5,956 bases of DNA from Smithella sp. (GTDB taxonomy: Bacteria > Desulfobacterota > Syntrophia > Syntrophales > Smithellaceae), in NCBI GenBank assembly GCA_012797505.1, contig JAAZOZ010000409.1, positions 1-5,956 of the forward strand. Direction: 5' to 3'. The first letter of the stretch is position 1; each line of letters opens with the position of its first letter. Positions 1 through 5,673 of this stretch are shown piece after piece. Both the position numbers and the translations under genes were made by a program. The notes under the pieces were generated by a model that saw only the letters and a program-made list of their open reading frames with translations, did no database searches and was not told where the DNA came from.

Positions 1-499
1 TCGATGAAAAGCTTTTAAACCGAAGGGGTGCGCTGACGGCGATCACCGCCTCGAAATCACGAGGTTTGAGGATGGCGGATTGCAGCGCGAGGCCGGCGCC
101 GGTGGAAAAACCGGCCACCAGGATTTTGGTGCAGCAGGTTTTCAGCAGGGCGTGACCGCGGTCAACCGAAGACAGCCAGTCGTTGGCGTTGCGCGTCGAA
201 AGATCTCCGGAGGATGTTCCGTGACCCGACAATCGGGGCGCGTAAACGGTCAGGCCCCTGGCGTGCAGAAATTCCGCCCACTCGCGGACTTCCGCCGGCG
301 CCGCCATCAATCCGTGAATGAGCAGGACGCCGGTGTCGGATTCAGGTGCTATGAGCAGGAAAGGCCTCCCGACCTCGGGAGGCTTGCTCTCACCCGCCTT
401 ATAATTTTTTTCGTAATCCTGAAGAAATAATTTCAGTTCCTCCGCCAGAAGCAGATTCGTTGCAGGGCCGGGTGGTGCGGGCGGGGAAGACGCACTCAT
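1..499 (-). CDS. Alpha/beta hydrolase (esterase/monoacylglycerol-lipase-like), 3' end outside the window
   Basis: I translated this frame by hand: 166 codons from ATG at 499, open to the left edge, so the C-terminus is missing. The core begins near residue 57 with the strand and oxyanion motif LLIHG (H62, G63). It continues through a segment resembling the serine lipase/esterase pattern, YAPRLSGHGTS (86-96), to the nucleophile elbow G130-F-S-T-G134, where S132 is the predicted catalytic serine. The acid and histidine of the triad must lie beyond the window. Residues 1-56 are an extra N-terminal stretch, Pro/Ala-rich and then helical, with no visible signal peptide, so the protein is probably cytoplasmic. 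The family hydrolyses carboxylic esters, often acylglycerols; the actual substrate cannot be read from the sequence. The start lies 2 nt after the hemolysin III stop and lacks a clear ribosome binding site, which suggests translational coupling. A short-chain esterase or another thioesterase-like hydrolase remains possible. Confidence 0.87.
   Translation of the reverse strand, partial: MSASSPPAPPGPATNLLLAEELKLFLQDYEKNYKAGESKPPEVGRPFLLIAPESDTGVLLIHGLMAAPAEVREWAEFLHARGLTVYAPRLSGHGTSSGDLSTRNANDWLSSVDRGHALLKTCCTKILVAGFSTGAGLALQSAILKPRDFEAVIAVSAPLRFKSFSS
362..385. repeat. GC-rich perfect inverted repeat inside the hydrolase gene
   Basis: CCTCCCGA (365-372), a CC loop, and TCGGGAGG (375-382) form an 8-bp perfect stem. 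It extends by g364-c383, and in plus-strand RNA by a G-U wobble and an A-U pair. It encodes part of the low-conservation linker (about residues 38-46) before the hydrolase core. It has the shape of an intrinsic terminator stem, but no T-tract of useful length follows on either strand: the plus side continues CTTGCTCTC and the minus side CCTTTCC. It may be only a structured stretch of coding sequence, or it may weakly attenuate transcription. Confidence 0.5.
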
Positions 500-501
500 G
501 A

Positions 502-1152
502 TTAAACGCCCGGATGGGAATAGACGCCGTAGATCATGGCGTAATGAAGGATGCCGCCGATCAGGACCATGATGTGAAAGAGTTCATGGAAACTGAAAAT
601 TCCCGGAATCATCCGGGGCTTTTTGACGGCGTAAATAATGGCGCCGATCGTAAAGGAAACGCCGCCCGACACCAGGAGAATCGCCTGGGAAGAGGACATA
701 TTGGCCAGCATCTGCTTGAGGGTGAAGAGCGCCGACCATCCCATGAACAAATAGATGACGGCATACAGTTTTCGGGGCGCCCCCGGGAAAAAAATCTGTG
801 AAATCAGTCCGACGCCCACCAGACTCCACTGAAAGGCAATCATCATCCACTTGTAGGCGCCGTCGAGACAAAAATAACAAATCGGTGTAAAGGTCCCGGC
901 AATCATGAAAAAAATGGCCAGCCGGTCCATCTTCCTCCAGAAGGACAGCTCATTTTCTTCCTTTTTAAAGGCATGGTAGAGCGTGCTGGCGGAAAAAAGA
1001 AAAACGACGGATATTCCGTAAATCAGCGCGGTGACAAGCCCGGAGGCCGAATCGCTGGCGGCAATGGCCAGATAGACGGTTCCGATAATGGCGGCAACCG
1101 CTCCGGCAAAGTGTGAATAAAAATTAAACAGCTCCTGTGTTTTGACTTTCAT
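502..1152 (-). CDS. Hemolysin III family / PAQR-type membrane protein
   Basis: A 216-residue polytopic inner-membrane protein, normal length for bacterial HlyIII (YqfA-like) proteins, with about seven hydrophobic segments. The family signature residues that bind metal in the related adiponectin receptors are all present. S56 and H60 lie in SASTLYH, D76 in MDRLAIF, and the C-terminal HxxxH pair is H189/H193 in FHELFH. The family belongs to the CREST superfamily with ceramidases and is often suspected of metal-dependent lipid hydrolysis, but bacterial members are mostly uncharacterised, and the 'hemolysin' name comes from one Bacillus cereus protein. The usual histidine after the motif-B aspartate (MDH) is arginine here (R77). 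ATG at 1152 is preceded by a good Shine-Dalgarno, AGGGAGAG, a few bases upstream, which supports this start. It is the first gene of a pair with the alpha/beta hydrolase (2-nt gap). The family assignment is firm; the reaction is inference. Confidence 0.93.
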   Translation of the reverse strand: MKVKTQELFNFYSHFAGAVAAIIGTVYLAIAASDSASGLVTALIYGISVVFLFSASTLYHAFKKEENELSFWRKMDRLAIFFMIAGTFTPICYFCLDGAYKWMMIAFQWSLVGVGLISQIFFPGAPRKLYAVIYLFMGWSALFTLKQMLANMSSSQAILLVSGGVSFTIGAIIYAVKKPRMIPGIFSFHELFHIMVLIGGILHYAMIYGVYSHPGV

Positions 1153-1260
1153 AACTCTCTCCCTGAAAGAGACAACTTGCTCTTTTCGCGCAAAACTTGT
1201 TCACAAATTTCTTTAAAAAGCGAGGATAAAATATGGCGGAAGGGCGGACGGATGCGGAGG

Positions 1261-1289
1261 TGGAAAGCGAAAAGGACACAAAGTATATT
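1261..1289 (+). promoter_or_regulatory. Candidate sigma-70 promoter for the substrate-binding protein gene
   Basis: TGGAAA (1261-1266, 4 of 6 matches to the -35 consensus), a 17-bp spacer, and TATATT (1284-1289, 5 of 6 matches to the -10) precede the lipoprotein gene. Transcription would begin near 1296, giving a leader of about 28 nt. A second weaker option is TTGCAA (1288-1293) with TATGTA (1311-1316), 17 bp apart. The 171-bp spacer (1153-1323) must also hold the minus-strand promoter for the HlyIII gene, where I see no convincing -35/-10 pair. Confidence 0.3.
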
Positions 1290-1323
1290 GCAAAGACGGG
1301 TTTCCTGGGTTATGTAATCCGCC

Positions 1324-2958
1324 ATGCACAGGATATTGAATTTCATGATGATGCTTCTGGCGGTGACAATGATCGCCGCATGTGAGAGGTCGCCGCAGGC
1401 CGGGAACGCCGGTTCCAAAGGGGACAAGCCGCCCGCCTATGGCGATATTCTGGTGCGGGGCGATATCGGGGACGCGAGCAACCTGATTCCGCTTCTGGCT
1501 TCCGATTCGGCTTCTCACGCCGTGGGCGGCATGGTTTTCAACGGTCTGGTCAAGTACGACAAGGATATGAATATTGTCGGCGATCTGGCCGAATCGTGGG
1601 AGGTGTCGCCGGATGGTCTGTCGATCACCTTCCACCTGCGCAAAGGTGTTCGGTGGCATGACGGCCGGCCCTTCACGGCCGCCGACGTGCTTTTCACCTA
1701 TCAGGTGACGGTGGATCCCAAAACGCCCACCGCCTATGCCGGGGATTTTCAGAAAGTCAAAAAAGCCCGGATTCTGGACGACTATACCTTTCGTGTTACC
1801 TACGACAAGCCTTTCGCGCCCGCTTTAATCAGTTGGGCCGCAGCGATGATGCCCGCTCACCTGCTCGCGGGGAAAGACATTACCCAAAGCCCTCTTTCGC
1901 GCCACCCCATCGGCACCGGGCCCTACCGGTTCAAGGAATGGGTTCCGGGTCAGAAAATCGTTCTGGTGTCCAACGAGGATTATTTTGAGGGGCGACCCTA
2001 TCTGGACGGCCGGATTACGCGGATCATTCCCGACACCGCAACCATGTTTCTGGAGCTTCGCGCGCAGAACCTCGGCATGATGGGGCTGACACCGTTGCAG
2101 TACACGCGGCAGACGGAGAACAATCTGTTCAGGGAAAATTTCAACAAATATCGCTATCTGGCTTTTGCCTACACGTATCTGGGCTATAATTTGAAAAACC
2201 CGCTTTTTACGGACAGGCGCGTGAGACAGGCCATATCCCACGCCATCAATAAAGACGAAATCATCAGCGGGGTTCTGCTGGGACTGGGCAAACCGGCGAC
2301 GGGGCCCTACAAGCCGGGCACCTGGGCGTACAACGACAAAGTGAAAATCTACTCCTACGACCCGGCCAAAGCGCGCGAACTTTTGAAGCAGGCGGGGTGG
2401 GCGGACGCAAACGGCGACGGTTTGCTGGACAAGGACGGCCGGTCCTTTGCGTTTGAAATTCTGACCAATCAGGGCAATGAGACCCGCCAGAAATGCGCGG
2501 AGATTATTCAGCGGCAGCTTGCGGAAGTCGGCATTGCCGCGAAAATCCGCGTTCTGGAATGGTCGGCGTTTGTCACCCATTTCATCAACAAACGGCGCTT
2601 TGACGCGGTCATTCTGGGCTGGACCATCCCGCCGGACCCGGACGCCTACGACGTGTGGCACTCAAGCAAGACCGCGCCGGAAGAGCTCAATTTTGTTTCC
2701 TACAGCAATCCGGAAGCCGACGAGATGCTGGAGAAGGGCCGCAGCACGTTCCATCAGGACGAAAGGAAAAAATACTACGACCGTTTTCAGGAAATTCTGG
2801 CCGAGGATCAGCCTTACACTTTTCTGTATGTTCCCGACGATTTAATCATCATATCCAACCGCGTTCGCGGCATCGAGCCGGCACCCATCGGCATCGGCCA
2901 CAACTTCATCCGCTGGTACGTTCCCAAAGACGAGCAGAAATACACGATGACCCGGTAG
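1324..2958 (+). CDS. ABC transporter substrate-binding lipoprotein, family 5 (peptide/nickel type)
   Basis: A 544-residue extracytoplasmic solute-binding protein of the SBP_bac_5 (DppA/OppA/NikA) class, normal in length. Residues 1-20 form a lipoprotein signal (basic R3, hydrophobic core MMMLLAVTM) ending in the lipobox IAAC, so C20 should be lipidated. Family hallmarks follow in order: DASNLIPLL (50-58), LAESWEVSPDG (88-98), FHLRKGVRWHDGRPFTAADV (103-122), IGTGPYRFKEW (196-206), FTDRRVRQAISHAINKDEI (295-313) and FDAVILGW (426-433). A DxNGDGxxD stretch (361-369) resembles a calcium-binding loop. The ligand is probably an oligopeptide, but sugars, opines or nickel complexes are also bound by this family. 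An in-frame stop at 1315-1317 rules out a longer N-terminus. ATG 1324 has no clear Shine-Dalgarno, whereas AGGA at 1330-1333 could serve ATG 1345; the basic N-terminus favours 1324. No permease or ATPase gene adjoins it, so its partner transporter is encoded elsewhere. Confidence 0.93.
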   Translation: MHRILNFMMMLLAVTMIAACERSPQAGNAGSKGDKPPAYGDILVRGDIGDASNLIPLLASDSASHAVGGMVFNGLVKYDKDMNIVGDLAESWEVSPDGLSITFHLRKGVRWHDGRPFTAADVLFTYQVTVDPKTPTAYAGDFQKVKKARILDDYTFRVTYDKPFAPALISWAAAMMPAHLLAGKDITQSPLSRHPIGTGPYRFKEWVPGQKIVLVSNEDYFEGRPYLDGRITRIIPDTATMFLELRAQNLGMMGLTPLQYTRQTENNLFRENFNKYRYLAFAYTYLGYNLKNPLFTDRRVRQAISHAINKDEIISGVLLGLGKPATGPYKPGTWAYNDKVKIYSYDPAKARELLKQAGWADANGDGLLDKDGRSFAFEILTNQGNETRQKCAEIIQRQLAEVGIAAKIRVLEWSAFVTHFINKRRFDAVILGWTIPPDPDAYDVWHSSKTAPEELNFVSYSNPEADEMLEKGRSTFHQDERKKYYDRFQEILAEDQPYTFLYVPDDLIIISNRVRGIEPAPIGIGHNFIRWYVPKDEQKYTMTR

Positions 2959-2978
2959 CAGGGAATGATCGCGACAAA

Positions 2979-2995
2979 CCTTGCGGGTGGCAAGG
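2979..2995 (+). terminator. Small hairpin after the substrate-binding protein gene, weak terminator candidate
   Basis: CCTTGC (2979-2984) and GCAAGG (2990-2995) form a perfect 6-bp stem around a 5-base GGGTG loop, 20 bp after the stop codon. The next bases are CCGTTCTCT rather than a run of T, so it is not a typical intrinsic terminator. It lies between the binding-protein gene and the lexA promoter, where a boundary between transcription units is expected. Confidence 0.3.
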
Positions 2996-3024
2996 CCGTT
3001 CTCTACAGGCAAATAAAAAAATGC

Positions 3025-3053
3025 TTGACAATAGAACGTACGTTCTATATAAG
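3025..3053 (+). promoter_or_regulatory. lexA promoter, near-consensus sigma-70
   Basis: TTGACA at 3025-3030 is a perfect -35 hexamer. A spacer of exactly 17 bp separates it from TATAAG at 3048-3053, which matches 5 of 6 bases of the -10. It is the strongest promoter visible in the window. Only 7 bases (ACGGGCC) separate the -10 from the lexA ATG at 3061, so transcription should start at or next to the start codon. The promoter overlaps a palindromic operator, so a repressor bound there would block RNA polymerase directly. Confidence 0.87.
3031..3048. promoter_or_regulatory. LexA operator (SOS box), 18-bp perfect palindrome
   Basis: ATAGAACGTACGTTCTAT is self-complementary over its whole 18 bp. 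Its core, GAAC-GTAC-GTTC (3034-3045), fits the GAAC-N4-GTTC SOS box known for LexA of Bacillus and many other non-enterobacterial lineages, not the CTGT-N8-ACAG box of E. coli. It occupies the entire spacer between the -35 and -10 of the promoter in front of lexA, the expected place for autorepression. The palindrome and its position are seen directly; binding by the adjacent LexA is inference. Confidence 0.85.
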
Positions 3054-3060
3054 ACGGGCC

Positions 3061-3648
3061 ATGAAAAAAATCCGCGACATAAAATCCGTAGAACAGAGCC
3101 TGGTGTCGTTTTACCGCCATCAGAAGCGCATGCCCACGTATGCTGAAATGATGGACCTGTTTGAGGTGCGATCCAAAAGCGTTGTCTTTTACTGGATAGA
3201 AAAGCTCATTGAAAAAGGCATTCTGGAAAAAGACGCGCAGGGATTTCTCAAACTGTCCGGCGTTTCCTTCGGCATTCCTCTGGTCGGCAATGTGGCCGCC
3301 GGGATTCCCGCGTCGGCCGAAGAAAGCACCCGTGATATTCTATCCATGGACGCGTATCTGGTAACCAGGCCCGAGGCTTCTTTTTTGCTGCGGGTCACAG
3401 GGGACTCGATGATCGGCGCGGGCATCATGGAAGGCGATCTGGTCATCGTCGAGCGGGAACGGACGCCCCGAAGCGGCGACATTGTTCTGGCCGAAGTCGA
3501 TGGCCGGTGGACCATGAAATATTTCCGCCGGCAGGGCGGAAAAGTTGTCCTGGAGGCCGCCAATCCGGCTTATCCTGCGATTTGTCCCAGAGAAGAACTC
3601 AAAATAGGCGGCGTGATCACCGCCTCCGTCAGAAAATATCTGATGTAA
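3061..3648 (+). CDS. lexA: LexA-type SOS repressor (S24 self-cleaving family)
   Basis: A 195-residue protein with a winged-helix DNA-binding domain (about 8-65), including MPTYAEMMDLFEVRSKSVVF where LexA proteins carry their helix-turn-helix. A hinge and a C-terminal S24 peptidase domain follow. The cleavage site is A80-G81 in VGNVAAG, the nucleophile is S116 in GDSM, and the general base is K153 in WTMKYF. Their spacing (35 and 37 residues) nearly matches E. coli LexA (A84-G85, S119, K156). RecA on single-stranded DNA would trigger self-cleavage and derepress SOS genes. The frame is open back to ATG 2965, but that start would place the promoter and operator inside the gene; ATG 3061, at the expected LexA N-terminus, is chosen. 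No Shine-Dalgarno is visible, consistent with a leaderless message. The upstream operator points to autoregulation. A phage-type or secondary S24 repressor is less likely, given normal length and no phage genes around. Confidence 0.9.
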   Translation: MKKIRDIKSVEQSLVSFYRHQKRMPTYAEMMDLFEVRSKSVVFYWIEKLIEKGILEKDAQGFLKLSGVSFGIPLVGNVAAGIPASAEESTRDILSMDAYLVTRPEASFLLRVTGDSMIGAGIMEGDLVIVERERTPRSGDIVLAEVDGRWTMKYFRRQGGKVVLEAANPAYPAICPREELKIGGVITASVRKYLM

Positions 3649-3676
3649 CCCGGATCAGAAAACAGGGAGCAAAAAA

Positions 3677-3904
3677 ATGCGCGCGATCACAGGGGTTTCC
3701 GCATTGTCCGGCGCCATGAACGGTCATCGGAGCGTCACGCTGCGTCGGGAATCGTTTGCGGCGGCAACACGCAAGGGAGGAAAAGAAGGCCATGACCCGA
3801 GCGTGGCAAGAATCGACCGACTGATTTCCGCGGCGGGCGCCGTGGCTTTGGCCCTGTCCGCTTTTTATTTCGCCCCGATTGTCGGATCCATTTTCCTGAA
3901 ATAA
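3677..3904 (+). CDS. Small hypothetical protein with one C-terminal membrane segment
   Basis: A 75-residue frame starting 28 nt after the lexA stop. AGGGAG at 3664-3669 lies 7 nt before ATG 3677, a good ribosome binding site and the main reason to believe it. Residues 1-41 are basic and nondescript. Residues 43-75 read SVARIDRLISAAGAVALAL and on to a Lys end, an amphipathic start and then a hydrophobic stretch long enough to span the membrane. The ARIDRLI...G...AL pattern faintly resembles the start of DUF2892 (YgaP-type transmembrane) proteins, but the conserved second half of that family is missing, so it could be a truncated relic. An in-frame GTG at 3803 would give only this 34-residue membrane part, but has no close Shine-Dalgarno. 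It could be co-transcribed with lexA. I do not assign a function, and the frame may be non-coding. Confidence 0.38.
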   Translation: MRAITGVSALSGAMNGHRSVTLRRESFAAATRKGGKEGHDPSVARIDRLISAAGAVALALSAFYFAPIVGSIFLK

Positions 3905-3941
3905 CGGCGTGGCGCAAAGGGGCATTGGCACAATCTTCCTG

Positions 3942-5537
3942 TCAGAAGCCGGTTTTGTTTTCCGATGACTTCCCCTCTCCGATTTCCAGAATCTTGTCCA
4001 CGTTGAAAATTCTTTTTTCCCGTCGCTCCAGGCAGAAAGCCTCGAGGCCCAGGTAAGGATAACCCTTGTATTCCATATTTCCCATGAACAGGGGCCTCAC
4101 CGTCCGGCGCGATTTTTCATCCTGACCTTTGAGGTAAAGGATTTCAATGTTTTTCTTTTCAGCAATCGCCTCTTCAATCCATTTTATTTTCTCCTCGCGG
4201 CTGAACGTTTTGGCGGCTTGAGCAACCTGGAGATTCGTAAGAAACTTGACCACGCGCCAGTCCATTAAAATATGGTTTTTTTGGAGAGGCCTCTTAAGAA
4301 CAATGCCGTCGAGGGTCGTGCAGCGCGACAGCGCCACGTACATCTGCCCGTGGGCAAAGGTGCCCCGCCCCACGTCGATCACCACGTTTTCAAAGGTTTT
4401 TCCCTGGCTCTTGTGAATGGTGACCGCAAAGGCCAGGCGCACCGGATACTGCCGGAAAGATCCGACCTCCTCCGAGCGCAGCTCTTCGTTTTTCAGGAAA
4501 AACCGGTAGATTTTCCAGGTGTAGGGGGAAATGCGCGCCGTATCTCCGTTGTCCAGTTCGGCCACAATCACCTCCTCGCCGTCGTCCTCCTGCTCGAACC
4601 TTCGAATTTTGCCGATGGTGCCGTTCATCCACTGGCCCAGTGAATCGTTGTTGAGCAGCATAATCTGTGCGCCTTTTTTCAGCTTCAGATCCACCGCGGT
4701 CGGCAGATATTCCTTGCCGAAATCGCCTTCGATTCGGCCGGCGGCCCTCCAGATTTTCCCCGGCAGTTCGGCCAGCCGTTTTTCATTGATTGCGTCCGCC
4801 AGATCATTCGTGCTGGTGAGAGACAGATAAAAGGAGCCGGGAGGCGCTTCGAAGAGCGGATCGCAGCGCGCATTAAACCTGGCCAGATCGTCATCCGTTA
4901 CGGAGCGGTTGCGGATGGTGTTGAGCAGCCGGACAAATTCATCGTCCTTCTGCCGATAGACTTTTTCCAGCTCGATATACTCGATGTCCAGTTGATCAAA
5001 GACTTTTGCGCTGAAAAAATAGGGCGTCGGATAATGGCTTTTGAAAATTTCGCGCTCCGCCGACGAGACAACCGGCGGCAGTTGATACAGATCGCCGATA
5101 AAAATCATCTGTACGCCGCCGAAGGGCCGTTTTTCATGAGGGCCGTTGAAACGAAGGAATTTATCGACGCAATCCAGCAGATCGGCGCGCACCATCGAAA
5201 TTTCATCGATCACGATCGTGGTCAGTTTCTTGTAAAGGGTCGGTCTGTCCTTCTCCCCCTTTTTCTTTCGCTTGATCGACGCCGGCGTCACATTCGGTTT
5301 GAAATGAAAAAAGGAGTGGATCGTCTGGCCTTCCACATTGACCGCCGCCACGCCGGTCGGCGCCAGAATCACCACTTTCTTTTGGGTGGCATCGCGGAAA
5401 TAGTTGAGCAGCGTTGACTTTCCCGTGCCCGCCCGCCCGGTGATCAGGATGTTTTTCTGCGTATCTTCCATGAGCGAAAATGCCCGCTGGAATTCGGAAT
5501 TGAAATCGATCTTGACCGGTCTGGATGGTTGATTCAT
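3942..5537 (-). CDS. PIF1-family DNA helicase with C-terminal WYL domain
   Basis: A 531-residue superfamily 1B helicase, expected to unwind DNA 5' to 3' using ATP. In order: Walker A GRAGTGKST (34-42); APTGVAA (59-65, motif Ia); Walker B VIDEISMV (109-116), whose following residues carry the PIF1 signature and FGG; GDLYQLPPV (148-156, motif III); VYRQ (193-196, motif IV arginine); AVTIHKSQGKTFE (371-383, motif V region); and YVALSRCTT (400-408, motif VI arginine). Residues about 453-520 form a WYL domain, with strand NIEILY, the RRTVRPL segment (477-483), PYL (494-496) and RIFNVDKI (509-516). A Thermotoga PIF1 of this architecture has been reported, its WYL domain acting as an accessory single-stranded DNA-binding module. 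I chose ATG 5537 because GGGAAG lies 5 nt upstream; the frame continues to a GTG at 5573 with no such site. It is convergent with lexA; a role in replication or repair is inferred from the family. Confidence 0.93.
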   Translation of the reverse strand: MNQPSRPVKIDFNSEFQRAFSLMEDTQKNILITGRAGTGKSTLLNYFRDATQKKVVILAPTGVAAVNVEGQTIHSFFHFKPNVTPASIKRKKKGEKDRPTLYKKLTTIVIDEISMVRADLLDCVDKFLRFNGPHEKRPFGGVQMIFIGDLYQLPPVVSSAEREIFKSHYPTPYFFSAKVFDQLDIEYIELEKVYRQKDDEFVRLLNTIRNRSVTDDDLARFNARCDPLFEAPPGSFYLSLTSTNDLADAINEKRLAELPGKIWRAAGRIEGDFGKEYLPTAVDLKLKKGAQIMLLNNDSLGQWMNGTIGKIRRFEQEDDGEEVIVAELDNGDTARISPYTWKIYRFFLKNEELRSEEVGSFRQYPVRLAFAVTIHKSQGKTFENVVIDVGRGTFAHGQMYVALSRCTTLDGIVLKRPLQKNHILMDWRVVKFLTNLQVAQAAKTFSREEKIKWIEEAIAEKKNIEILYLKGQDEKSRRTVRPLFMGNMEYKGYPYLGLEAFCLERREKRIFNVDKILEIGEGKSSENKTGF

Positions 5538-5673
5538 GGTGTCTTCCCGTGTGGCGCTGTTGTTTCTAAACACAATTTGTTTCGGTATTCAATCAGGATT
5601 ATTTGATTTTCCCGAGCCGCTGGTGTAACACATAGTCGGCAGGCGGCCCTATCCATGAAAGAGGAGCGATCTC
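5538..5673. promoter_or_regulatory. Divergent spacer between the helicase and glycerol dehydrogenase genes
   Basis: This 136-bp spacer must carry both promoters. For the helicase, a weak minus-strand pair is TTGAAT (5592-5587) and TAGAAA (5568-5563), 18 bp apart; its start point would fall downstream of the GTG at 5573 and so favour the ATG at 5537. For the dehydrogenase, TTGATT (5603-5608) has only a poor -10 (TAACAC, 5626-5631) at 17 bp. No GAAC-N4-GTTC box is present in this spacer. Confidence 0.3.

Noticed and set aside
80..430. 116-codon plus-strand frame at the left end
   Set aside because: It is antisense to the alpha/beta hydrolase, whose motifs are clear; its own translation has no recognisable features.
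2118..2130. GAAC...GTTC inverted repeat as a second LexA box
   Set aside because: The spacer is 5 rather than 4 bases and it lies deep inside the binding-protein coding sequence.
1825..2661. 278-codon open frame on the minus strand within the binding-protein gene
   Set aside because: It is fully antisense to a well-supported gene, rich in Arg/Val/Gly as expected of a shadow frame in GC-rich DNA, and shows no domain.
2965..3060. N-terminal extension of LexA starting at ATG 2965
   Set aside because: It would add 32 residues with no LexA homology and would put the -35, operator and -10 inside the coding sequence; the family N-terminus fits ATG 3061.
3905..3941. Bidirectional terminator between the small ORF and the helicase
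   Set aside because: I looked for a hairpin on both strands and found no stem longer than a few pairs and no T-tract.
4272..4643. Plus-strand frames antisense to the helicase (also 4992-5417)
   Set aside because: Both lie opposite conserved helicase motifs and have no plausible domain or convincing start context.
5538..5573. Longer helicase start at GTG 5573
   Set aside because: No Shine-Dalgarno precedes it and the 12 added residues look unrelated to PIF1; ATG 5537 has GGGAAG 5 nt upstream.
5655..5673. ATG 5655 as the start of the dehydrogenase
   Set aside because: It is in a different frame from the PGKYIQG protein, and the region between it and 5674 contains the ribosome binding site.
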